A stretch of DNA of 64,000 bases from Thermus albus (GCF_022760855.1 NZ_JAKTNR010000011.1:1-64000), one strand, 5' to 3'; numbered from the stretch's first letter, positions 8,375 to 16,965 are shown. Numbers and translations: made by a program. The notes: generated from the sequence alone by a model not told the origin.

Positions 8375-10513
8375 TTAACGGTCCAGGTGGAGTAGAAAGC
8401 GAAAACCCAAAGGCGGTACCGCCACCTCCTTGCGATAGGTCCGCCCCTCCAGGGGATCCCACCATCCCCCTGGGGGCAGGGCTAGGGTGGACGCCTCGAG
8501 GCCGTTATTGAAGGCAGCCAAGACCTCCCCTTCCCCCGGCTCTCCCCTAAGGAAGGCCAACAGGGAACCCTCCCCGTGATAGGTGCGGAAAACCGCACTC
8601 CTCAAAGCGGGCAACTCCCTACGCAGGGCGGCCAGGGTCTTATAGAAATCCAGGGTTTCCCCATGGCAGCTTTCCCACTGGAGGGGATAGCGGTTGAGTT
8701 CGTGGGGGGGCTCGGCGGGCCTTTCCCCCGTGAAGCCGCACTCGTCCCCTTGGAAGGTTACGGGAATCCCGGGAAGGGCATAGAGCATGGCCGCCGCCAA
8801 CCGCCCCCGGGCCCGGGACTCCGGGCTTGGGGTGTCCCGCAGGCCCCCACCCCCAAGTTCGCTGAGCAAACGGGCCGTGTCGTGGGAGGTGATGAGGTTG
8901 AAGCCCATGCCCGCCACAGCCTCGGGGTACTCTGCATAAACCCGACCCAGGTCTGCCAGGGCCCGCCGCCCGTTGTAGAGGGCCAGGCTGCCCCCCTTGG
9001 CGAAGCGGAGGAGGATATCCCTGCCGATGCCGTAGTTCATCAGGGAGTCAAACTGGTCCCCCTGAAGCCAGCTCGAGTCCCTCTGCCAAACCTCCGCCAC
9101 CAGGTAGGCATCGGGCTTTATGGCCTTAAGCTCGGCCCGCAGCTCCCTAAAGAAGGCCTGGGGGTTCAGCACATCCCCGGGCACATCCACCCGTACCCCG
9201 TCAAAACCAAAGCGGATCCAGTACTTGGCCACCTCCATCAGGTAGCGCTTCACCCCCGGGTTGGCGGTGTTCAGCTTGGGAAGGCTTCCCAACCCCCACC
9301 ACCCCTCGTAGGCCGATCCATCGCCCGGCAGGAAGGGCCACCGCTTGACAAAGTACCAGTTCCAGTACCGGGAGCGTGGACCCCGCTTCACCACGTCTTG
9401 GAAAGCCCAAAAGCCCAAACCGGTGTGGTTGGGCACGAAGTCAAAGATCACCCGCATGCCACGGCGGTGGGCCTCGTTCAAAACCCTTCGCAAAAGGGCG
9501 TTGTCGCCAAACTTGGGCGAGACCTTCAGATAGTCGTGGGTGTCGTAGCCGTGGGCCGAACCGGAGTCAAATAGGGGGTTGAAGTAGATGAGGGTTACCC
9601 CCAAGGCCTCCAGGTGGGAAAGCTTGGCCAGCACCCCGGCAAGATCCCCACCGAAGTACTGGTGGCAGCAGTGCAAGGGCGAGGGGGGGTCGGTCCAGCG
9701 GGAAAGATGGGGTCTGGGCCCAGAAGAGCGCTGCCATACCTGGTTGAAGCGGTACTCATCGGTTTCCAGGGCCAGGGCGTCGTTGCCGGGATCCCCATTG
9801 TAGAAGCGCTCCGGGAAAATCTGGTAACCCACCCCCTCGCCCACCCAAGCCACCTCGGCGAACGGGCTTCCCGGAGGGTCAAAGGGGCCGAACACCTCTT
9901 CCTTCCCGTCCTGGGTCCGCACCCGGATGCGGTAGGCCCCCAGGCCCTTGGCCAGGGTTCCACGCCAAACCTCGCTTCCCGGGAAACCCAGTTGAAGGTG
10001 CATGGGGAACCTCTCCCCTCCCACCTCCACCCAAGCAGCGGCCACCGCTCCCTCCCCTGCCCGAAAACGCAGGGAAAGCTTGCCATCGGCAAAGGACACA
10101 TACTGGGCGTCCGCTGGATCGTGGACGAAGTCCAGGGCTACAGGCCCCGCTGGAGGGGTGGAAGCCACCGGGGCTTGGACCACGATCAAGGCATTCTGAC
10201 CCCCGAAGCCATCGTCCACACAGCCTGCCGCCTGTGGGTCCACCATGGGCGTACCAAAGGTGGGGTCGTGGCACATATCCTTAGGCCACTGGCCATTGAT
10301 GAAGAACTTGTACTGGTGCTCCCCGGGGTCCAAGTCCACGGTTACCGCCCAGGACCCGTTCTCCTTCTGCATGGGGGTTTCCCCCCAGCCGTTGAAGGAA
10401 CCCCGCAGGCTTACCGACCGCACCTCCAACCCGGAGGGAGGGGTGTAGCGGAAGGTAACCGGTACCGCCAGGGCCAGGCTAAGCCATAGCCACACCGCCA
10501 GGATTCTTCCCAT
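8375..10513 (-). CDS. Exported GH13 alpha-amylase/neopullulanase-type glycosidase
   Basis: A 712-residue secreted alpha-glucan hydrolase. Residues 1-17 form a Sec signal peptide. Residues about 18-75 are a CBM48-like domain (VSLRGSFNGW, GEHQYKFFINGQW), a second beta-sandwich covers about 125-215, then the GH13 barrel (YQIFPERFYNGD, FDFVPNHTG). The catalytic triad is visible: nucleophile Asp443 (GVRVDV), acid/base Glu474 (LVAEVW), Asp545 (TSHDTA). The start at ATG 10513 has AAAGGAGG seven bases upstream; the longer open frame has no signal peptide. It probably degrades starch or maltodextrin outside the cell. A palindrome GAAGCGCTTC next to its -10 suggests LacI-family control. Exact product specificity is not readable. 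Confidence 0.9.
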   Translation of the reverse strand: MGRILAVWLWLSLALAVPVTFRYTPPSGLEVRSVSLRGSFNGWGETPMQKENGSWAVTVDLDPGEHQYKFFINGQWPKDMCHDPTFGTPMVDPQAAGCVDDGFGGQNALIVVQAPVASTPPAGPVALDFVHDPADAQYVSFADGKLSLRFRAGEGAVAAAWVEVGGERFPMHLQLGFPGSEVWRGTLAKGLGAYRIRVRTQDGKEEVFGPFDPPGSPFAEVAWVGEGVGYQIFPERFYNGDPGNDALALETDEYRFNQVWQRSSGPRPHLSRWTDPPSPLHCCHQYFGGDLAGVLAKLSHLEALGVTLIYFNPLFDSGSAHGYDTHDYLKVSPKFGDNALLRRVLNEAHRRGMRVIFDFVPNHTGLGFWAFQDVVKRGPRSRYWNWYFVKRWPFLPGDGSAYEGWWGLGSLPKLNTANPGVKRYLMEVAKYWIRFGFDGVRVDVPGDVLNPQAFFRELRAELKAIKPDAYLVAEVWQRDSSWLQGDQFDSLMNYGIGRDILLRFAKGGSLALYNGRRALADLGRVYAEYPEAVAGMGFNLITSHDTARLLSELGGGGLRDTPSPESRARGRLAAAMLYALPGIPVTFQGDECGFTGERPAEPPHELNRYPLQWESCHGETLDFYKTLAALRRELPALRSAVFRTYHGEGSLLAFLRGEPGEGEVLAAFNNGLEASTLALPPGGWWDPLEGRTYRKEVAVPPLGFRFLLHLDR

Positions 10514-10538
10514 GCTGCCTCCTTTTCCCACCCGCATA

Positions 10539-10555
10539 GAAGCGCTTCCATCATA
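10539..10555 (-). promoter_or_regulatory. Amylase promoter -10 and LacI-type operator
   Basis: On minus, TATGAT (10555-10550) is followed directly by a perfect 10-bp palindrome GAAGCGCTTC (10548-10539), placed over the expected transcription start. This core resembles operators of LacI-family sugar repressors. The repressor gene is not in the window. Confidence 0.5.
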
Positions 10556-10603
10556 CGACCCCCATACCCGTGGGTAACCCTCCGCCCGGAGTAGCATGAG
10601 GCC

Positions 10604-11290
10604 ATGCGCCTCATTGGCATCGCTACCCAGCACCGCATGGCCGAGGGCCCCATGGGCAAACGGTTCTGGGGCCTTCTGGAGTTTTACCTGGAGGCCTTGG
10701 CCTCGCAGGGGTTGGCCTACGTGCTCCTCCCACCCCAGGACCCGGAGGCCTTGGAAAGAATCCTGCCCCACCTGGATGGGCTTCTTCTTCCCGGAGGGGG
10801 GGATGTGGACCCGGATCGCTACGGGGAAGAACCCCAGCCAAGGCTTGGCGAGATCCTTCCCGAGCGGGATGAGCACGAGATCTACCTGGCCCGGTACGCC
10901 GCGGAAAAGGGCCTTCCCGCCTTGGGGATTTGCCGGGGCATCCAGGTGATGAACGTGGCCTTAGGGGGAAGCCTTTACCAAGACCTCGAGGCCCAGGGTT
11001 TTACGGAGGTCCAGCACTATCAAAAGAGCCCGCCCCCTGCCTTAGCCCACCGGGTAAGCCTGGTGGCCGAGGATCCCCTTTCCCGCATCTTTCCCCCAAG
11101 CTTTCGGGTGAACTCCTACCACCACCAGGGGATCAAGGGCCTGGGCGCGGGCCTAAAGCCTTTGGCGGTGACCCCTGACGGCCTGGTGGAGGCCCTAGCC
11201 CTGGAAGGGCACCCCCTTTTCCTGGGCGTGCAGTGGCACCCGGAACTCCTCAGGGGGCACTGGCCCCTCTTTGGCTTCCTAAAGGTTTAA
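10604..11290 (+). CDS. Class-I glutamine amidotransferase-like hydrolase (peptidase C26, PuuD-like)
   Basis: 228 residues of the gamma-glutamyl-GABA hydrolase/C26 type. The catalytic cysteine lies in the nucleophile elbow LGICRGIQVMN (about residue 108), after the LLLPGGGDVDP segment, and the His-Glu pair is in VQWHPE near the end. Such enzymes release glutamate from gamma-glutamyl amides. The start ATG 10604 follows ATGAGGCC and is divergent from the amylase; no strong ribosome site, so the mRNA may be leaderless. The stop overlaps that of murQ on the other strand. The physiological substrate is unknown. Confidence 0.85.
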   Translation: MRLIGIATQHRMAEGPMGKRFWGLLEFYLEALASQGLAYVLLPPQDPEALERILPHLDGLLLPGGGDVDPDRYGEEPQPRLGEILPERDEHEIYLARYAAEKGLPALGICRGIQVMNVALGGSLYQDLEAQGFTEVQHYQKSPPPALAHRVSLVAEDPLSRIFPPSFRVNSYHHQGIKGLGAGLKPLAVTPDGLVEALALEGHPLFLGVQWHPELLRGHWPLFGFLKV

Positions 11291-12156
11291 CCTCCTAAAC
11301 CTCCTCCCCTTCCCAAAGCCCCCCGGACCCCCTTTTCCTCCAGCAAGGCCAAGGCCTTTTCGGGCTCTACTCCCAAGGCCACCAGGGCCGCCAAGGCCGG
11401 GTCGGGGTAGGCCTCGAGGAGCGCCCTTGCCTCCTCCTCCCCTACCCCTGCCATCTCCCGCACCATGCCCACCCCCCGCTCCCGGAGCTTTTGATTCTGC
11501 ACCCGCATCCGGGCCATGCGGTTTCCGTAAACCCTACCTAAGAGCACCATGACCAAGGTGGAGAAGAGGTTGAGGGCCGCCTTTTGCGCGGTGCCGGCCC
11601 CAAGCCGGGTGCTCCCCGCGATGGGCTCGGGCCCCGTGTTGAGGAGGACGGGATGGTCCGCCTCCAGGAGGAGGGGGGTTTGGGGGTTGTTGGCCAGGGC
11701 CACCGTCAAGGCCCCCCGCTCCTTGGCCCCCCGTAGGGCCCCCAGGGTGAAGGCGGTCTGGCCGCTCGCCGCCACCGCCACCATGACGTCCTCCCTCCCC
11801 AGGCTTCGGCCCTGGGCTAGGCCTTCCTCATACCGGTCCTCGGCCCCTTCCACCGCCTTAAGAAGGGCCTCTTCCCCTCCGGCCAGCAAGAAGCGCACCC
11901 GGGAAAAACCAAAGGTGGGCCATAACTCCACCCCGTCCAGCACGGCCAGTCGTCCACTGGTCCCAGCCCCGGCGTAAGCCAAAACGCCTCCTGCCCGAAG
12001 CCGCTTTGCCGCAGCCGCCGCCCCTTCCCTCAGGGCGGTGAGGGCTGGCCCTAAGGCGGCGACGGCCCGGAGCTGGGCCTCAAAGAGGGCCTCGAGGACC
12101 TCCTCCGCCGGCCATAGGTCCAGGTCTTGGTACCGCCGGGCCACCTGCTCCGTCAT
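11287..12156 (-). CDS. murQ: N-acetylmuramic acid 6-phosphate etherase MurQ
   Basis: MurQ cleaves the D-lactyl ether of MurNAc-6-phosphate to give GlcNAc-6-phosphate, which feeds NagA. The 289-residue SIS-domain protein has the sugar-phosphate loop YAGAGTSGRLAVLDGVELWPTF at about residues 60-82, the conserved GGEEALLKAVEGAEDR with the catalytic Glu, and LNTGPEPIAGSTRLGAGTAQKAALN near 170-195. The end is closely fitted to the family (about 300). It overlaps the upstream serine hydrolase by ATGA, so the two are coupled. AnmK, which makes its substrate, and NagA, which uses its product, lie 1-3 kb away on plus. Confidence 0.95.
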   Translation of the reverse strand: MTEQVARRYQDLDLWPAEEVLEALFEAQLRAVAALGPALTALREGAAAAAKRLRAGGVLAYAGAGTSGRLAVLDGVELWPTFGFSRVRFLLAGGEEALLKAVEGAEDRYEEGLAQGRSLGREDVMVAVAASGQTAFTLGALRGAKERGALTVALANNPQTPLLLEADHPVLLNTGPEPIAGSTRLGAGTAQKAALNLFSTLVMVLLGRVYGNRMARMRVQNQKLRERGVGMVREMAGVGEEEARALLEAYPDPALAALVALGVEPEKALALLEEKGVRGALGRGGGLGG

Positions 12157-13133
12157 CCCCTCACCTCCGCCGCCAAGGCATTCCCCACCGCCCGGCGCAA
12201 GGGGGCGAGGGAAGGGCGGTGGCGGGTGGGGTGGATGGCGTTGGTGAGGAGGGCCCAGGCATACCCCCGCTCAGGGTCTATCCACACCCCCACCCCGGTG
12301 AAGCCCGTGTGGCCAAAGGCCCTTTCCGACGCCAGGCTTCCCCCCTGCCAACCAGGCCGTTTCCTCTCCCAGCCCAGAAGCCGCTCCCCGTGGGGCCTTT
12401 GCATCTCCTCCAAGGCGGCCCGGGAAAGCCAGGTGCCCTGGAGGATGGCCGCGAGCTGGTCCAGAACGCCCCCCAGGGTGCCGAAAAGCCCCGCGTGGCC
12501 CCCCGTACCCCCAAGGGCAAAGGCGTTTTCATCATGCACCTCCCCCCGGAGCACCCGCTTCCTCCAAGGGCAAAGCTCCGTGGCCACGCTCCGCTCGGGA
12601 GGCGGGGAGAAGCTAAGACCCTCGGGTAAGGGAAAAGCCGCAAGGGGCTTACCCCGCAAACGTTCCAGGAGAAGACCTAGGAGGATATACCCGATGTCCG
12701 AGTACCCCGGTTCCCCCAGGGGCCAAGGATGCTGGAGCACCCGGGCCTTTAAACCCTCCCCTGCCCCCCAGGTGTACAAGGCCTCCCAGGCCGGGAGGCC
12801 CGCCGCATGGGCCAAAAGCGCCCGCACGCTCACCCCCTTGAGGGGGTGGTCTTTGAGCCAAAGCATCTCGGGAAGATGCTGGGAAAGGAGGTCATCCAGA
12901 TCCAAAAGCCCCTCCTCCACCGCGCGCAGCACCTCCCGCAAGGTGAAAAGCGGTTTGGTGAGGCTGGCCAGGTCAAAGTAGAAGCCCTCTTCCAGGGCCA
13001 CCGGTTCGGGTACCCTTTGGGCCCACCCCAGGTGAAGGATCTCCCTTCGGCCATCGGCATGGACCACCCCGAGGGCCGCCCCAGGAACCATACCCCTGGC
13101 TACGGCCTCCTCCACGAGGGCCCTGGCCCGCAT
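12153..13133 (-). CDS. Serine beta-lactamase-like hydrolase (class C/PBP4* family)
   Basis: 326 residues without a signal peptide. The three motifs of penicillin-recognising serine hydrolases are present: SLTK at about 57-60 (nucleophile Ser and Lys), YSD near 144 in place of Y-x-N, and a C-terminal GHTGFTG box equivalent to KTG. Homologues next to murQ are known in peptidoglycan-recycling operons (AmpH/YbbE-type). A role in trimming muropeptides or esters is inferred, not shown. It is the first gene of a two-gene unit with murQ and is divergent from the GntR regulator 53 bases away. Confidence 0.8.
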   Translation of the reverse strand: MRARALVEEAVARGMVPGAALGVVHADGRREILHLGWAQRVPEPVALEEGFYFDLASLTKPLFTLREVLRAVEEGLLDLDDLLSQHLPEMLWLKDHPLKGVSVRALLAHAAGLPAWEALYTWGAGEGLKARVLQHPWPLGEPGYSDIGYILLGLLLERLRGKPLAAFPLPEGLSFSPPPERSVATELCPWRKRVLRGEVHDENAFALGGTGGHAGLFGTLGGVLDQLAAILQGTWLSRAALEEMQRPHGERLLGWERKRPGWQGGSLASERAFGHTGFTGVGVWIDPERGYAWALLTNAIHPTRHRPSLAPLRRAVGNALAAEVRG

Positions 13134-13174
13134 AGCCCCAAGTGTATAACGGTCTGCTATTGGTAGGCAAGTGG

Positions 13175-13180
13175 TACAAT
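13175..13180 (+). promoter_or_regulatory. -10 element (TACAAT) of the gntR-anmK-nagA unit
   Basis: TACAAT ends six bases before the ATG of the GntR gene, so the transcript is probably leaderless. The imperfect palindrome ATTGGTA...TACAAT (13159-13180) covers this -10 and is a candidate autoregulatory site. On minus, TTGCCT and TATACA about 16 bases apart could serve the serine hydrolase gene. Confidence 0.45.
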
Positions 13181-13186
13181 GCGGCC

Positions 13187-13864
13187 ATGGCCCACGGTCC
13201 CCTGTACCTGGAACTGGCCCGGCGGCTAAGGGAGGGTATCCTTCAGGGCAACTTCAAGGACGCCCTTCCGCCGGAACGGGCCCTGTCCGAGGCCTTCGGG
13301 GTTTCCCGGGATAGCGTGCGCAAAGCCTTGGACCTTCTGGAGGAGGAGGGCTTGGTGGTGCGCCGGCAGGGGAGCGGCACCTTCGTGGCCAAAAGGGCCA
13401 CCTTCCGCACCCGCCTTAGGGGTTTTAGCGAGGAGATGGAAGCCTTGGGCATGAAGCCCAGTACCGAGGTCCTGGGGGTGGAAAAAGGTCCCGCGGCCCC
13501 GGAAGAGGCCATGGCCCTGGGGCTTTCCCCGGGGGAGGAGGTGCTCCGCCTCCTCCGCCTGAGGCTTGCGGACGGGGAACCCATGGCCTTGGAGCGGGCC
13601 ACCTTGCCCGCTTGGGCCCTGGCGGAACCGCCGGAGGGCTCCTTGTACCGGGCCCTCGAGGCCAAAGGGTTGAGACCCGTGCGGGCCCTCCAACGCCTGC
13701 GTGCGGTGGCCGCCCGGGAGGAAGCTAGGCTTCTTGGAGTGGAGCCGGGAAGCCCCCTGCTCCACCTGGAGCGGGTAAGCTATCTGGAGGACGGTAGGCC
13801 CGTAGAACGGGTGAAGAGCTGGTACCGGGCGGATCGGTACGAACTCCTGGTGGAGCTTTCATGA
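13187..13864 (+). CDS. GntR-family regulator, HutC/NagR type
   Basis: 225 residues. The N-terminal winged helix (about 1-70) has PPERALSEAFGVSRDSVRKALDLLEEEGLV and the wing RRQGSGTFVAKR. The C-terminal UTRA effector domain ends LLHLERVSYLEDGRPVERVKSWYRADRYEL. This HutC subgroup includes NagR/DasR, which respond to amino-sugar phosphates. With anmK, nagA and murQ around it, the ligand is likely GlcNAc-6-P or MurNAc-6-P (inference). The start is the ATG at 13187, just after a -10-like TACAAT; an earlier in-frame start at 13142 would lie in the promoter. The stop overlaps the anmK start (ATGA). Confidence 0.88.
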   Translation: MAHGPLYLELARRLREGILQGNFKDALPPERALSEAFGVSRDSVRKALDLLEEEGLVVRRQGSGTFVAKRATFRTRLRGFSEEMEALGMKPSTEVLGVEKGPAAPEEAMALGLSPGEEVLRLLRLRLADGEPMALERATLPAWALAEPPEGSLYRALEAKGLRPVRALQRLRAVAAREEARLLGVEPGSPLLHLERVSYLEDGRPVERVKSWYRADRYELLVELS

Positions 13865-14901
13865 GGGTACTGGGCCTCATGTCGGGAACCAGCGCCGACG
13901 GGGTGGACCTGGTCCTGGCGGAGTTTTCCGGCTCCCCTCCAGAGGTGGCCCACCGGGTCCTAGCCCACCGGGAGGTGGCCTACCCCCAGGACTTACGGGC
14001 CCGGGTGCTTCGGGCCATGCGCCAGGCCGACACCCGGGAAATCGCCCTTCTCCACCACGACCTGGGCCGGTTCTACCTGGAGGCCGCCCTGCCCTTCAAG
14101 GGCAAAGCCGAGCTGGTAGCCCTGTCGGGCCAGACCGTGTGGCACGAGCCCCCGAAGGCCACCTTCCAGCTTGGGGAGCCCAGCCACCTGGCCCTGGGCC
14201 TAGGCGTGCCTGTGGTCTACGGCTTCCGAAGCATGGACCTGGCCGCAGGGGGCCAAGGGGCTCCCCTGGTGGCCTACCCAGACCTCCTCCTCTACGGGGA
14301 GGCGGGCAAGCGCAAGGCGGTGCACAACCTCGGGGGAATCTCCAACCTGACCTATTTCCAGGGGCAGGATCCGGACTCCCTGTTGGCCTTTGACACCGGC
14401 CCTGGGATCTGCCTCTTTGATGAGGGGGTCCAGACCCTGGGCCTCTCCCTGGAAGAAGCCGTGGGCCTGGCGGAAAGGGCCACCCCCGACGAGGAAGCCC
14501 TGGCCCAGTGGCTCCGGCATCCCTATTTCTCCCTTCCGCCTCCCAAGACCACGGGGCGGGAGGTCTGGCGGCTTGGGAACCTCTCTCCCCTCCCCCAGGA
14601 AACCGGGGCCCTCCTCCGCTCCCTTTTGGAGTTAACCGCCAGAAGCATCCTCCTAGCCTACCACCGGTTCGTGGGCAGGGTGGACCGGGTCCTATTGGCG
14701 GGGGGCGGGGCCAGGAACCGGGTTCTGGTGGGGCTTCTCTCCCAAGAGCTTCCCGTGGAGGTCATGGGGAACCCCAAGGTACGGGAGGCCTTGGCCTTCG
14801 CCCTCTTGGGTTATCTCTATGCCCAAGGAGAGGTCAACGTCCTGGGCCGGGCTACAGGTGGCCGTAACCTAAGGGCCGGCCAGGTGGTGTATCCAGGCTA
14901 G
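13861..14901 (+). CDS. anmK: Anhydro-N-acetylmuramic acid kinase AnmK
   Basis: AnmK hydrolyses the 1,6-anhydro bond and phosphorylates anhMurNAc to MurNAc-6-phosphate with ATP. The 346-residue protein of the ASKHA fold has the family opening LGLMSGTSADGVDLVL, then LVALSGQTVWHEPP, NLGGISNLTYF and LAFDTGPGICLFDE, and LLAGGGARNRVLV for nucleotide binding. Length is slightly below E. coli AnmK. It is coupled by ATGA to the GntR gene and followed nine bases later by nagA. Together with murQ this gives the path anhMurNAc to MurNAc-6-P to GlcNAc-6-P to GlcN-6-P. Confidence 0.95.
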   Translation: MRVLGLMSGTSADGVDLVLAEFSGSPPEVAHRVLAHREVAYPQDLRARVLRAMRQADTREIALLHHDLGRFYLEAALPFKGKAELVALSGQTVWHEPPKATFQLGEPSHLALGLGVPVVYGFRSMDLAAGGQGAPLVAYPDLLLYGEAGKRKAVHNLGGISNLTYFQGQDPDSLLAFDTGPGICLFDEGVQTLGLSLEEAVGLAERATPDEEALAQWLRHPYFSLPPPKTTGREVWRLGNLSPLPQETGALLRSLLELTARSILLAYHRFVGRVDRVLLAGGGARNRVLVGLLSQELPVEVMGNPKVREALAFALLGYLYAQGEVNVLGRATGGRNLRAGQVVYPG

Positions 14902-14910
14902 GAGAAAGGC

Positions 14911-15978
14911 ATGCTGCAAGGTTACATCCTTACCCCTCAGGGCTTGCTGCGTGGCCGCCTCCACTTTTCCGAGGGCATTGAGGCCATAGAAGAGGCCCCC
15001 GTGGACGGCCCCCTCATCCTCCCCGGCTTCCTGGACCTCCACGTGCACGGGGGAGGAGGCAGGGAGGTGATGGAGGGACAAGAGGGCGTGGAGGCCACGG
15101 TGCGCTTCCACCTCCGCCACGGCACCACGGGCCTTTTGGCCACCACGGTCACCGCTCCCCTTCCGGACTTGGAGAGGGCCCTAAAGGGCATCCGGGGGGC
15201 CATGGAGGGACCCCTGGGGGAAGCCATCTTGGGAGCCCATTTAGAAGGTCCTTTCCTCAGCCCAGGCCGCCTGGGGGCCCAGCCCCCCTTCCCTCTCCCC
15301 CCAGATAGGGAGGTGGCCGAGTTCTTCCTCTCCCTGGCCCCTGTACGGGTGGTAACCCTGGCCCCGGAGCTTCCCGGGGCTCTGGAGCTCGTCCGCTTCT
15401 TGGCGGAAAGGGGGGTGCGGGTCCAGCTGGGGCACACGGAAGCCGGTTACGAGGAGGCCTTGGCAGCCCTAGAGTCCGGGGCCATGGGCTTCACCCACCT
15501 CTATAACGCCATGACCGGCCTCCACCACCGCGCCCCTGGGGTGGTGGGCCTGGCCCTGGAACGAGGCAAGTGGGCGGAAGTCATTCCCGATGGCCTCCAC
15601 GTCCACCCCGCTGCCTTAAAGGTGGCCCTAAAAGCTATCCCTAGCCTCTACTTTGTGAGCGATGCGGTGGCGGCAGCGGGGATGCCGGACGGCACCTATC
15701 CCTTGGGAGCCCACCGGGTGGAGAAGCGGAAAGAGGGGGTCTGGCTGGGCGAGTCCCTGGCGGGGAGCACCCTCACCCTGGACCAGGCCCTAAGGAACCT
15801 GGTGGCCTGGGGGATACCCCTGGAAGAAGCCGCCCGGAGGTTATCCTTGTACCCAGCCCGTTACCTGGGCCTTTCTGACCGAGGGGAGATCGCCCCTGGC
15901 AAGCGGGCGGACCTGGTGGTGCTGGACCAGGGGCTTAAGGTGCTGGAGGTCTACTTGGGGGGACAAAGGCTGCTCTAG
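14911..15978 (+). CDS. nagA: N-acetylglucosamine-6-phosphate deacetylase NagA
   Basis: NagA removes the acetyl group from GlcNAc-6-phosphate. The 355-residue amidohydrolase shows PGFLDLHVHGGGGREVME (metal-site region), ILGAHLEGPFLS with the Glu ligand, VQLGHTEAGYEEA, GFTHLYNAMTGLHHRAPG, IPDGLHVHPAAL and FVSDAVAAAGMPDG with the catalytic Asp. The end has the usual APGKRADLVVLD. The start at ATG 14911 follows AGGAGAAAGGC. It is the last gene of gntR-anmK-nagA. No NagB or NagZ is visible nearby. Confidence 0.95.
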   Translation: MLQGYILTPQGLLRGRLHFSEGIEAIEEAPVDGPLILPGFLDLHVHGGGGREVMEGQEGVEATVRFHLRHGTTGLLATTVTAPLPDLERALKGIRGAMEGPLGEAILGAHLEGPFLSPGRLGAQPPFPLPPDREVAEFFLSLAPVRVVTLAPELPGALELVRFLAERGVRVQLGHTEAGYEEALAALESGAMGFTHLYNAMTGLHHRAPGVVGLALERGKWAEVIPDGLHVHPAALKVALKAIPSLYFVSDAVAAAGMPDGTYPLGAHRVEKRKEGVWLGESLAGSTLTLDQALRNLVAWGIPLEEAARRLSLYPARYLGLSDRGEIAPGKRADLVVLDQGLKVLEVYLGGQRLL

Positions 15979-16114
15979 CGTCCCCTTGGGTACAACGCAT
16001 CCCTTGGTTCGTCCCTCAGAAGGCCATGCTCTTTCTCGCTATACCTTGCTCCATAGGTGCTCGAGGTCGGGGCCCGGAGGAGGAATGCACCGGTCCCCAC
16101 CTTGGGGGGTGGTA

Positions 16115-16909
16115 TCAAAGGGGCGGGGTGAACCGCCCATCCACCGCTGTCCACCCCCCGTCCACCAGGAAGAGGGTCCCGGTGACGTAGCTGGAGGCCG
16201 GGGAGGCCAGGAACACCACGGCCATGGCCACCTCCTCGGGCTTTCCCCAGCGCCGGAGGGCCGTCTTCTCCGCATAGGCCTGGTACCAGTCCGGGTGCGC
16301 CTGGATGGGGGCCGTAAGGGGGGTTTCTATGGGTCCAGGGGCCACAGCGTTGGCCCGCACCCCAAAGGGCCCAAGTTCGGCGGCCAAGGTACGCATGATC
16401 TGGAGGATCCCCGCCTTGGTGGCGGCGTAGACCCCCTGTCCTGGCTCCACCACCACGGCGCGGATGGAAGCGAAGGCGATGAGGCTCCCTCCGCCCTGCT
16501 CCCGCATCACCTGCCCCCCAGCCCGCAGAAGCCTTAGGGTCCCCTTTAGGTTGAGGTCCACCACCCGGTCCACCTCCTCATCAGCGTAGTCCAAAAGGGG
16601 CTTGCGCACGTTGATGGCCGGGGTGGAAACCAGGGTGTCCAACCGGCCATGGCTCTGGTACACCTGCTCTACCAGCCGCCTGGCCCCTTCCCTATCCATC
16701 AGGTCTAGAACGTGCGCTTCCGCCCTACCCCCTTGGTCATGGATGGCCCTCAAGGCCTCCTCCAAGCCCCTCTCATCCCGGTCCGCCAACACCACCCTAG
16801 CCCCGAAGGCCGCCAAGGCCTCCGCCGAGGCCCGTCCGATCCCGGAGGCTGCCCCCACCACCAAGGCCACCTGCTCCTCGAGGTTAAAGAGGTTCCGGTA
16901 GTCCTTCAT
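16115..16909 (-). CDS. SDR-family NAD(P)-dependent oxidoreductase
   Basis: 264 residues with the classical short-chain dehydrogenase pattern: VVGAASGIGRASAEAL (nucleotide loop, about 17-32), ADRD after the second strand (Asp favouring NAD), a modified NNAG region (STPAINVRKP), the catalytic Ser in IAFASIRAVV, the YAATK active-site pair near 156-160, and VAPGPIETPLT. The end VDGGWTAVDG is typical. The start at ATG 16909 follows GGAGGAAAAGG. It is divergent from the M20 peptidase gene; a 12-bp palindrome lies between them. Substrate unknown, possibly a hydroxy acid or sugar acid. Confidence 0.85.
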   Translation of the reverse strand: MKDYRNLFNLEEQVALVVGAASGIGRASAEALAAFGARVVLADRDERGLEEALRAIHDQGGRAEAHVLDLMDREGARRLVEQVYQSHGRLDTLVSTPAINVRKPLLDYADEEVDRVVDLNLKGTLRLLRAGGQVMREQGGGSLIAFASIRAVVVEPGQGVYAATKAGILQIMRTLAAELGPFGVRANAVAPGPIETPLTAPIQAHPDWYQAYAEKTALRRWGKPEEVAMAVVFLASPASSYVTGTLFLVDGGWTAVDGRFTPPL

Positions 16910-16937
16910 GCCTTTTCCTCCTTTCCTTAACCCCAGC

Positions 16938-16952
16938 ATACCGCGGTATAAT
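16938..16952. promoter_or_regulatory. 12-bp palindrome overlapping a TATAAT -10 between the SDR and M20 genes
   Basis: ATACCGCGGTAT (16938-16949) is a perfect palindrome, and its right end is shared with TATAAT (16947-16952) in front of the M20 gene (ATG 16966). On minus it lies 29 bases before the SDR start. It may be a common operator. Confidence 0.45.
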
Positions 16953-16965
16953 CGGTCTGAAGCCT

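Noticed and set aside
8183-8465. Minus-strand open frames upstream of the amylase stop
   Set aside because: They run through the dispersed repeat and the amylase 3' end, without motifs or a start signal.
8575-10489. Long plus-strand frames opposite the amylase gene (8576-9574, 9614-10489)
   Set aside because: Antisense to a gene with a complete catalytic triad and signal peptide; the translations show no domain.
15979-16114. Possible further copy of the dispersed repeat after nagA
   Set aside because: Only a short CCCCACCTTGGGG similarity; the rest does not align with copies A-C.
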